Shown one piece after another: positions 39,101 through 51,100 of a stretch of DNA of 64,000 nt. Each line of letters begins with the position of its first letter. Positions within the stretch are counted from its first letter, which is position 1. The notes beneath the pieces are model-generated. The model was not told the DNA's origin. It searched no databases and saw only the letters and a program-made list of their open reading frames with translations. The position numbers and the translations under genes are program-made. Source of the stretch: Steromphala cineraria (Eukaryota > Mollusca > Gastropoda > Trochida > Trochidae); contig OU744731.1 of assembly GCA_916613615.1 (NCBI GenBank), forward strand, positions 53,110,645 to 53,174,644. The letters are read 5' to 3'.

Positions 39101-42100
39101 TATATGTCTCCGCGTTATGCCCTGGTATCCATCGAGTCAAAACCCTAGTTTAGCTATATATGCCAATCCAATCAAATGATGCCATTTCACCGGCAAACTG
39201 GTTCCTAGCTATAGGTTTCGTTCCGCGTACTAACGGTGTGATTCAAATTAAAGGAAAATTCCAATGAAAAATGAAAAAGAGCCTTTCAAAACAATGTTTT
39301 TGATAAATCCTTCAACTTTGGCTAATAATTTTTAGTTTAATCACCAAATCTGCAATAAAAATTCAAAGTTGGGAAAAATCAAGTTCACCAGCATCGAACG
39401 GTAAACGAGAACGGTAAACGAGAGCGAGAAACACCGGGAATATGACGTCAGCGACACACCACGAAATAAGGAGACGCCGTTAGATTCAATGGTGGGCGCT
39501 GACGGCCCGTCAAATATGAGGCTGTAACAACCGTCGGGACATGCCGGGTCCAGAATATTAAACTTCTATGATGCCCAAAGCAATAAATAAATATTTCTGA
39601 CCAGCAGACTGCTGCAAAACTTCAGTACAGTTTGGAAAAGATCTCCCATGTGCGGACATCACAAGGTTTGAACACTGACTCACTGTAAATTTTTTAGAAT
39701 TTGTATATAAACTATATAGACACCATACATAAGGTTGAAATAAAGTGTTAAATGACTTTGCTTAAATAAGTGCATTTGTAAAAAAAACTAAACGTAACAT
39801 AGAATGATTATTTATTGAAAATATCACTCGAAAAATTAGACCTACTGACGTGATCTTGTCGAAGCGAATCCTAAAAAGCGAATCCGCAATGATGGTGATA
39901 TGGTTCGTAATCAAAATGAAATTGTTTATATCAATCAAAACACGTTTGATTAATTTGAAAGATGGCATTTTCTATGTTGGCATGACTTCACGTTTTTATT
40001 AATTAAATCTTGGCTTGTTTGAAGATGAAAATAGTTTTCTATTTATTTAGTTGTCGCCGATACAAAACCAATTTTGATTACGAATCACTAAGTGTGCACA
40101 TGCTGTATGAAATATTATCGGAATGATTGTTAATGATTCCTTATTATGTTCACATATCATACCATGTTGATTATTTTCCAAATGTATTTCTGCTAAACAA
40201 TAAGCAAAGAAATTAAAATGGAATTAAGAGATATCATTAGATATCATACTAAAACGATCAGTAAGGAATGGTGTTTTGAATAATATTAAAGATCTATCAA
40301 CTCATCAGCAAGTAATAAAAAATATTATACTCACAAAATTTCTTTATATCATCGAGTGTTTTTATCTAAGTTGCTATGATGTAGCTGAATAATCCATATT
40401 TGTTTAGAGTTTTCTTATTATTATATCTTTTAGTAAATAAAATTATTTAACATTTTAACTATGACTTTTTTTATTCAATTGAACTGAAGGATATGATTTT
40501 AATTATAACAATGCACAAATTATCACAACGTACATGTCTCTTAATTAAACCTTCACATTATTTTGCAATATGCTTGATTTACGTAATTTATGCATGTTTT
40601 ACATTGAATGTTTCCTTTCATATATTTTTGAAATTATACAATGATTCTAACTAGTTCATGACAAAAATCATTATTCCCTTTTCAAACTGACTAGAGGTTT
40701 TTTTTTTTAAATCCACAGATTGAATTTGAAAGAGTGCCAGATTTTTAAAGTAAACCAGTAGTATGTATGTTTACCTAGTTTTTTTTTTCCCGCCTATTTT
40801 AACAGTTTTCTAGGTCAACTGACCTATTTTAATTTTTTCGCGCAGGTGTTGAAATGATGTCATGATCTATTTTTAGGGTGACATCATATAGGTATCTAAG
40901 GCTGAGTCATAAACACCTTTTGTTATTGATTTTTATTTTAACATGCAGGTGTTAATCAGGACCTGAGGCTGACCAGATTAATTTACAAAATAGGTCAACT
41001 GACCTATTTTATTTATTTTCGCGCAGGTGTTGAAATGATGTCATGATCTATTTTTAGGATTAGTTAGAGGATATAAACCCTCAAAGTTCTTACAGTTGAA
41101 GCATCATTCTCACCTGAAGCTCGAGAAGTGAGGAACCTTCTATGCTCCTGACTTTACTCGTCTTGTTGGCAGTTTACCTCGAAGATAGAAAATGGAAACA
41201 GTATCCCCACAACTTATGGAAAGGTATGGATTTGTGACTCAGTCGGATAAGCAGATGGCAGAATTACAGGACCCACGTTGTCATCTGGAGATAGGGGGCG
41301 ATGTATATGTGACGGCCAAGACATGGGACGGAATGTTAAACATACACATTCGCAAGTATGATGTCTACCCGAACGGAAAAAGCTACCCTACCAAAAGGGG
41401 AATAGTTTTAAGCCTAAAACATTGGTTAGAACTTCCTTCAGTTTTCACTCTAACGGATGAAGCCATTGGGAAAGACTTCAAACATCATCTGGGTGCTAAT
41501 GTGTTTGTGGTGATGGACGACACCGGCATCAGTATTCAACAGTGGTGTTGGGACAAGGATTCTCTGGTTCCTACGGCCAAGGGGATTTTGTTGTCCAAAG
41601 CTCAGTGGGGAAAACTCAGAGACTGTATGGATGTGATGCCTGACTTTGTACCCGAACTCAATGCTATGGTTCCCTGTATACAGCAAGAGGATCACCAGAA
41701 TCAGGTGGGGGCATTGAGATGTACCTTCTGCAACCCTAATGACTACATGAACTGGTGAAATGCATTATGCTCAGAGACTTTGAACTGTACAGACGTGTTT
41801 TTATTTTGCTCTGATACCATGGATGTCTGTGGATATGAGACTGATTGCTGTGGATTACCCAGTAAGCCTGATTACACTTCTTTTGAGAAAAGACTAGAAT
41901 CGTTCAAGGACTGGCCTTTGCAGATGAAACAAAATCCAAGAGACTTGGCTCATGCTGGACTCTACTACCTGAATCGTGGGGACTTGTGTATTTGTTTTAA
42001 GTGTGGTATACGACTCAAAGAATGGATGCCTAAGGACGACCCCTGGGTGGAGCACGAGAAGTGGTCCCCTGACTGTGACTATATCCGTATGGTGGGGATG

Positions 42101-45100
42101 ATGAAGACTAAAGAGTCTAAAGAGAACTTTCCCCAAACTACTGGATTTTGGGGTTCTACAACATTCAACAGAAAACAAGGATAAGATTCATTTGATTGTA
42201 CAGATTTATATTGTTCTGTCATTAAGTATGCATTATTTTTGAATAAAATTGTTTTGAATGAATAACATATATCTGTTATCTATAAATACCTTAGTCAAAG
42301 AGTAATCTGTTCAGTTGGTCAAGATGGCTCCTTGGGAAGACTACTTACACGAAATATATTATGATCCGGAACATCCAGGTAGCTACGCTGGTCCCAAAAA
42401 ATTGTATGAAACTGTTAAAGCTGAAGGTCAATTTAAAATTGGTCTTTATCGTATCAAGAAATGGTTAAAAGGTCAGGAAACCTATACTATGACTCATCAA
42501 GTGAGGAGAAAGTTTCCACGAAACACTTATGTGGTAAAAGGTCTGGATAGTCACTGGCAAGCCGATCTCATGGATATGGTCAAGTTTTCCAAGTACAATG
42601 ATGGAGTTAAATACCTGTTAGTCATTATAGATTTATTTTCACGTTTTGTTTGGGTGTATCCACTCCCGTCCGCTAAAGGTCAAGAAGTAGTAAAAGCATT
42701 AAGTGATTTATGGAAATCTCAGTCAAGAAGACCTGGTATTTTCAATCTGATATGGGTTCTGAATTTAAGAATCAATGGGTCAAAAACTTTTTGAGACAAC
42801 ACAAGGTCACTCAACTTTTTACACTGAATGAAACCAAATCGCCTTATGCTGAGAGAGTGATAAAGACTATCAAAATGAAATTATATAGATACATGTTGAC
42901 TAAGTTTACATCCAGATATCTAGGTATGTTACAAAAAGTGATCAAGAGTTACAACAACACAACACATAGAATGTTAGGACAAACACCAAAGAGTGTAACC
43001 AAGCAAAACGAGAGTGAAGTCAGGTTAAATCAGTATATGTTGAAACCAAAGAAAACAAACAATAAGTTTAAAAAGAAAAAGTTCACTTTCAAGGTTGGAG
43101 ATAAAGTTCGTATTAGTCACATCAGACAAACTTTTGACAGAGAATACCAAGAAAAATGGTCTGGGGAAATTTTTACCATAACAAGGAGGTATTGGTCGCA
43201 AGACAATGACTTGTATAAATTACAGGATTGGGGTGGTGAATCAATAGAGGGGACATTCTATGCCTATGAACTACAACCAGTGACGGAAAACCCTGATCAA
43301 GACTATAGAATACAAGACATTGTTAAAAAGAGAACACGAAATAAATAAAAACAAGTGCTTGTGAAATGGTTACACTGGCCTAAGAAATACAATTCATGGA
43401 TATTTGAGAAAGATATGAAACTGTATCAGAATGTATAAAAGCAGTGGATGAATTTATAGACTTTCATAAGAATGGAAGAAACGGTTGAGGAACAACCTCT
43501 CTCCCGTAGTAGATCTAATGAAACTTGGACTTTTCTTGGAAAAAAGGTGGTCAAAAACGAAACAGTATTTTTCTCGCAAATCATTATCATTTACATAGTG
43601 GTCATTACTTGTATTGTAAATTTGTCAATAGATAAAGGGAATTCAAATTTGTGGACAGCATTATTGAGTAGTAGTCTTGGTTATCTTCTCCCTAATCCTA
43701 AAATCAAATCTCAAAAGTGATCATGGAAAAATACATAATTTTAAGAAGTAGTGACAGTAAAGATAGATATCCTGACAATCAGTCCTGGTCATTTCGAGTG
43801 CAATTGAATGAACTACTACATTTTGAACATTCTTGGATGGTTGCTCTAACCGAAATCAGTATTAAGAGTGTCAGAAAAAGTTCAAAGTTCAAAGAAATTT
43901 ATGTTCATTCTTCTATCTGTGATTCAACTTATGTGGGTGAAAACCAAGAGCCTTTACTCAGACGATTATGTTTAAACAATGAAAAATCCTTTATTTTCAC
44001 AAGATATCAATATGTCCCCATCAAAGTACGTGATCTCACAAGCATTGATATCATCATCACTGACGAAGAAGGTCAGCCAGCTACATTTTTAACTGGTACA
44101 GTCACAGTGACTCTTCACTTGAAACCACTTCCTTTATGGTTCTAACATGGCACGATATATACTGAGACATTATGATTTTCTGCAGAGCCTAATTCTGTTT
44201 CATGACTATGAATATACCATACAAGAAGTGACGCATATGAATGGTGAACAGATGTTAGCCATGGTTGCCATAGCTAGACGTTTATTAGATGATCGTATAG
44301 TGGTGACAATGAGTGAAAGAAGAAAATATCTTCAACCCAATCCTAATAATAACTATTTGACTATGCTAACACGTTTGGCTGACCCTGTCACCACAGATGA
44401 TGTCCGAAAAAGACTTTTAATCGAAAACACACCAGTGATAGCACTTTTATTAAAATATATGGATGAAGTGAGACAGGAAGCTTTGACTATGAGAGAACTA
44501 TGGGTCAGAGCTACAGGTTAGTCAAAAGTATATAAAAGACCGACGTAATGCTCGACTCATTTGCTTAAGAACATTCAGGCAGGACGCATCAACATGAGTC
44601 AGTATAAACTATTTGTGCCAGACACAGAGAAATGGACTCGCTATTTTATGTTACAAGTCCAGGGTAAATTGAATGGACTGCCTAGCATGTCGGTTGACAA
44701 AACACTGGAGCTCTTCGATCCGGAATGGCCTAAAATTTTGGAAGAAAGGAAACGAAAAGAACAGGCACTGACCATGCCCTCTCCCGAACAACCTAAAATC
44801 AACTTTGTCTCCCCAACCCAACAAGTCGTTGAGCAAGCACAAGCCAGAGAGAAAAGAGAAAGAGAAAATTTAAAACAGTCAAAGGAAACGATAGTGAAAG
44901 GAGGTCAGAGGAAACGAATGAAGACAAGTTTTTAACTACCACTTACAAGTGATATAAAATGTCCTGATTTAAAAAAAATTTAATAGTTGGGTATCAGCAA
45001 TCGAGCTGTCAACATGTACCCTTGTCCTCTCTGCTCCAAAGCATATTCATGGCATGATAGCCTAAAACGTCATATGAATAACAAGCATGGTCAACAACAA

Positions 45101-45109
45101 CAGCAACAA

Positions 45110-45141
<32 letters not shown>

Positions 45142-48100
45142 ACAACAACAACAACAGCAGCGACAACAACAACAACAACAACAACAGCAGCAGCAGCAGC
45201 AACAACAACAACAACAGCAACAACAACAACAACATCAGCAACAACAACAGCAGCAGCAAAAACAACAACAGCAACAACAACAACAACAACAGCGACAACA
45301 ACAACAACAACAGCAGCAACAACAACAGCAACAGCAACAGCAACAGCAACAACAACAACAACAACATCAACTGAATTCACCTTCGCCACAAATATGGCCA
45401 CAAACACTGCACAGGACTATGGACACACTACCAGAACAAGAATTTTCATTACGCCATCCATTTACGATGGCTATTTCAGGACCAACCGCTTCTGGGAAAT
45501 CTTATTTGGTTCGACATATATTGGAAAGCTTAAAAATTAAACCTTATCCTCAGCGTATCTTATGGCTATATCGTCGCTGGCAACCTCTCTACGATACTAT
45601 TCTACAATCGGTGTATCCTCCTGTAGAGTTTATTCAAGGTATTCCTGTTGATTTGGATCAAGACTATTATTTTGACACGGGATTGAGAAATGTTATTGTC
45701 CTGGATGATCTCATGTCCACAGCAAGTAAAGATCTTAAAATAACAGACCTGTTTACAGAAGGTTCTCATCATCGGAATCTCTCTGTCATTGCCATCAACC
45801 AAAACTTATATTACAGCAAAGACCCTACTCAAAGGAGAAACTGTCACTATATAGTAATGTTTAACAATCCAGTGGACCAGCAATCCATCATGACATTGGG
45901 TCGTCAAATGTACCCAACCCGATCTCAACATTTCATGCAAAAGTTTGAAGAGGCAACGAGTCAACCTTATGGCCACCTTTTGATTGATTTGAAACCGGAT
46001 ACACCAGCAGATCAAAGACTTCGTCCTAATGCCTGTAAAGAAAGCAGTTTGGAAAACTGTCCTCATATAGAGTCTACCCTCCAACGTGTGCAGACGTACC
46101 CTGAAGACCTCTCCAATTTGCCATCTTGTCACAGCTGCGGAACCGTTTTCCAGGACATGAGTAATTTGCAGAGACATATAAAAACCTGGTGTCCAGAGAA
46201 TGGAAGCTCTCAACACGGGCAACCCCCAGGTATACCAACCAAAAGAACATTTGAGCAGGAAGATTTCACTTCTCTGAAGAAACCACGTCATTTAGAGGAA
46301 TGCAATTATTGCAGCCAAATATTCAGTACGAGCCAAAATTTACAAAAACATTTATATGATAAACAATGTCCTGCTATGGAAAGGTATGATGGGGATGATG
46401 ACATGGTCGAATTTTCCAAAAGTATTCAGAAGAAGACACAACAATCAGATCTGGAGGAAGAAGGCATACGAGCCATGTATAAACGTGCCTGTGAGATCAA
46501 TCAAGAATTTTTGGATGAGAAAAGACAACTTTATTTGAAAAGAGGTCTAACTGAAGAAAAGATAGATGATAAACTGATGATGCTAAAATGGAGAGCTTTT
46601 AAAGAGATGTATGCACGATTTATAACCTATCTGTATCATTTGCAATGGGGACCAACAACATGTGAACTACTCCGGCAAATAGACACTTATAATATATATC
46701 ACAGTGTGTTTTCCAAACTGTACAAATATAAGTCATGGGTAGAAGACTTGATCGAAGATGATGACGACACAATGTCCAGTGACGGTAGTGATATATCCGA
46801 AGATGACATTGCTGAGGATGCCAAGGATCAATAGATATTCACACGTGTAAAGCAGACTCATGGAATTCTCCTAGCCATAAGTCTTCTTATTGAAACGGAG
46901 AAAATAAAATTTATGAATATTAACTTCTAGCAGATAAAGTACATTTATAGATATAATAATAGTTAAATGAATGCTGTATATGTCTCAATGAGATAATGAC
47001 ATGTTAAACAGCTGAAATAACGTTGACAGCGCATGAAACCCAATTCAAGCACTGACTTACAAATGTTACAGAATCTGCTTAGAGTGTCCCTTTGTAACAG
47101 GAACTTTCAAATTCCCTGTTTTCTATAGCTTATCAAAATTATTACTCTATTCTAACATTGCTGGGCAAATTTTCAGGGAGGTATCTCTAATCATTTTCTC
47201 ATGCGATTAGAGAGATAGAGAGAGAGAGACTCAAGCATGAACAGCTTGAGACGAAGCCCAAGTGCCCACATTGCTCAGTCGACCGTGACATTGTTGACAA
47301 GTAGTCAGTCCTCGAAGTCAAAGGATAAACATCTTGTAAAAGCCATGCATTTACTCAAGCATGCGGTTTTATGAACTGCAGTCACTATCAGATCAATATC
47401 TTGAAAGCAGGTTTAGGAAAAAAATCAATACACACAGAGACTATGCTGTATTGGTATTGATTCTAGGGTCGTTTTATTACCCTGAATATTTTATTACCCT
47501 AAAAAATCCATTATTTGACGATTGAGCAAATTGTAATTTTCAGTGCTCTTGGTTGTAACAGGTGTATTCTATTGATCACCCAAAAGCCTTTTAAACTGTG
47601 TCTTCTTGAACGGTAATAGAGTGAATTAATCTTCGCGAAAGAGATGGACAACATGTTAGTTGATAGTACCATTTACATATTCCTGATAGAAAATATGTCT
47701 TTTTACATGTTCACTGATCTTGTGATCTGGTTCCCAAACTAACAAAACAACTGTTGCACAGTACTTTACCTTCAGTCAATCTGTCCAATCTTTATGTGAT
47801 ATAACATTCTAATTTATCAATGAAATTGGTCAGTCTCAGGTCATGATTGACACCTGCATGTTAAAATAAAATCAATAACAAAAGGTGTTTATGACTCAGC
47901 CTTAGATACCTATATGATGTCACCCTAAAAATAGATCATGACATCATTTCAACACCTGCGCGAAAAAATTAAAATAGGTCAGTTGACCTATTTTGTAAAT
48001 TAATCTGGTCAGCCTCAGGTCCTGATTAACACCTGCATGTTAAAATAAAAATCAATAACAAAAGGTGTTTATGACTCAGCCTTAGATACCTATATGATGT

Positions 48101-51100
48101 CACCCTAAAAATAGATCATGACATCATTTCAACACCTGCGCGAAAAAATTAAAATAGGTCAGTTGACCTAGAAAACTGTTAAAATAGGCGGGAAAAAAAA
48201 AACTAGGTAAACATACATACTACTTAAACCTGTCGTAGTAACTCTTGAGAAAATAAAATGTTATTAAAAATTTATAATTTCTTATTTTTGGAAAGATGAA
48301 AAAAAGATATGCAAAAGTCTTAGTGATTGATAATAGACCTATGTATATAACAGATAAATCATTGACATGCACGTTTAATGTTTTAAAATTCAAGGAAACG
48401 TTTTCTACTTTTAAAGTGTTAATTTTATATAAAAAGGAGTAGTTATACTCTTTCAGATTTTCCCGAAATGCATCGCTAGATAACAGTGTCTGGAGTTTTG
48501 CTGAAAACAGACATCAATAAAAAGTGTTGACTAACCATCCGTCAGCGAAAGGAGGGTTTTGGCCCGATGGGTATCAGGGTATAAAATGGAGCATAACGCG
48601 GAGACATATACGCTGATGTAGCACGATACAACATCAGGAGTGTTTGTGGATACTGATGATAATTTTACTGTGTGTGTTCATTTATTATAATTTTACGGGT
48701 GATTCACTTAATTTTAGTTACTGACCAGTGATATATATATTTCTTGCTCTTGAAACTTACAGGCGCAAGTGCCAACCCAGGACTGACGTGCACCAACCGT
48801 AATAAGTCTGACTGGAAATGTGCATCGTTTCGTGAGTTGAATATATATTATTTGTGATTCTTAATTAAACTTTCCAAATGAAAGATTAAGGTGTTTGTAA
48901 AAATTCAAATTTGTAAGTAACATCAATATTGACATAATCAATGACAGTACACTTTACCATATAAAAATTTGAACGATATGTTTATTCCACGCAAGTTTGT
49001 CTCTTATCTTGCTTGAGTATTTACAAAACAACATGCACTCTGATGAAAGTAATAATTTTTCTTAACTTTAATTTGTATTCCTGACAAAATTATGATGTTT
49101 AGTTATTGTTAATTATAATCGAAATGACATCAATATAAATGTTAAAAAGTGAAAGTTTTACGTCCCATTTATTTGTATATTAGTTATATTAACACTACCA
49201 TCCATTGTTGTCTATGGATTTGCTGTTTTGACGTTTTCAAAATGCTTGAGTCATTGACACCAATCACTGATAGACTATGACCATTTATTTTATTTTAGCA
49301 ATAGCAAACAGCATTCACTGAAGGATTGTTTTTTAAATCTACATGTTTTGAGCCTCTATCGATGTATAACAGTAACAAATTGCATAACAATCGCGAAGTC
49401 GAATTATTGTGTCATTTGATTGTGAATGCACGGGGTAATCCGGGAGTGTGGCTGCAAATTTTTTTTCTGCATTCATCGAGAAATGGCAGCAAGTTTTTGA
49501 GCACTTTCGTCCAATCAGAATCGCGGATATAAGTGTAACAAATTCCTTTTGTAATTATATATATTTCTTTAAATGTGTTACACTTGTTACTGTTATATGC
49601 CCTTTTACCACCAAGGTGGTTTTATGAGAATAAATGATTGATTGACAATATTTAATTTTTCAATAAAAACAGTACCTAGTTCGCTTTCGCTGATACAATA
49701 ACACTTACCCGTTTACCTATAAATTTAAATGGACAGTCCTATCAGGGTAACGTTTATAGAAACGAAATTGAAGGGGACATTCCAGTTTATAATATGATGT
49801 TATTAGTGCACGTTTTGAATTAAACCAGTCCAAACATGTATCTGAGATAACATTTATTAGTCGAGTCGTTAGTCATTGTAATCAAAAAGGTACAGTATTT
49901 TTTTGCATATTAAGCCATATTTAGTTCATCGTTTCATCAACTGTTATTACACGAGACGTCGTTTAGTACCATCTATTACCTCTATATTCCAGTCAAGGAA
50001 CTCCCCGATGCCGAGAGCACCGCTGACAGTACGAACCTTCCCGGCACCACCCTGATACATGCGCACTGCAGGAAGACTTCTGGACCCCCCGCTGTTGATG
50101 CTGTTGTGAAGGGGATCAAGAACGCGGCTAAACTGAAGTGTACTACCCTCGTCGTTACTCTCCCGGCTGATGGTATGTTACAACAATTTAAGGAAAACTG
50201 TGTACTATAGTTCTTTTACATACCTTGTAAAGTCATTCCCATCCTTAGCATGTCCGTCGTTCGTACCACCAGGATACTTGTGAACTTACAATTTATAAAT
50301 TTTAAAATCTTTTTCTGAGAGTTTGTCTTCCTACGCAAAGCATAAAACGTCAGGTTCGGAATTGTCATTTTATGCGTTGCTGCAGACCCTTGAATATTCT
50401 GTGCTGATATCAGCACCCCTACAGACGACTGTTAGCGACCTTCAGCTACTTTCTGATTGGACTATTGCTTTCTCTCATAGTAAGCTTGAGAGCAAGCACA
50501 GAAAATTCAAGGGTCTGCAGCAAGGCAGAAAACTTGCGTAGAAAGATGATCACGGGTTTGAAACTATAGAAACAGGCGAATCATCTCTTGTCAGGCGTTT
50601 ACTCAGCATGTTGGTAATTTCTCGTACCATTGGTACAATTGTGAGCTTTAATGTGAGATTCCCGCAATTCATTTTTGACACTTCACTTGTGACATTTGAT
50701 TTGATGATTAAAGATAAATTTTATCAAAAGTTTATTTTTGCCTACGAAACCTATCATATCGAGGTTCATACTATTCATACCATGCCCTCGGGTAAAATTT
50801 CACTGACGTCACGTAATAAACAGTGATTTGACGTCATAGGGTAGATTCTGATTCTTTCTTTGATTCCCGCTTCGGTTATAAACAGATGGTGCCATTCGTG
50901 CCCATATATACATGGAATACTTTAAGACATTCGTGTACAAATATCAGTATATACCTCGCTCTCGCTCGGAGAATACTAATAATTAGATTCCCGTGTCTTA
51001 AACGCGGTACACTCATATAATATTCAATATGTATCATCGTCTTATTTGTTCACCATTTTACATGGTCGTTTTCTATGTATCATTAAGATTGTTTTAAATC

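Larger units (their letters stand above)
40757..48224 (+). mobile_element. Compact Polinton/Maverick-type element, 7,468 bp
   Basis: The ends are exact inverse complements starting AGTAGTATG, in TIRs of about 300 bp, and the element is flanked by the 6-bp target duplication TAAACC (40751-40756 and 48225-48230). Termini starting AG, a 6-bp duplication, a retroviral-type integrase and an A32/FtsK-like packaging ATPase are diagnostic of Polintons. All genes are on the plus strand in the order PC4-like, BIR, integrase, membrane protein, three small proteins, ATPase fusion. Typical Polintons are 15-20 kb and also encode DNA polymerase B, a cysteine protease and capsid proteins. No frame long enough for a polymerase or major capsid protein exists here. 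The integrase is broken, so this copy cannot move unaided, while the other frames are intact. Confidence 0.93.

Noticed and set aside
45009..45407. Long Val-, Leu- and Asn-rich frames over the poly-Gln region
   Set aside because: These are shadow frames of the CAA/CAG repeat.
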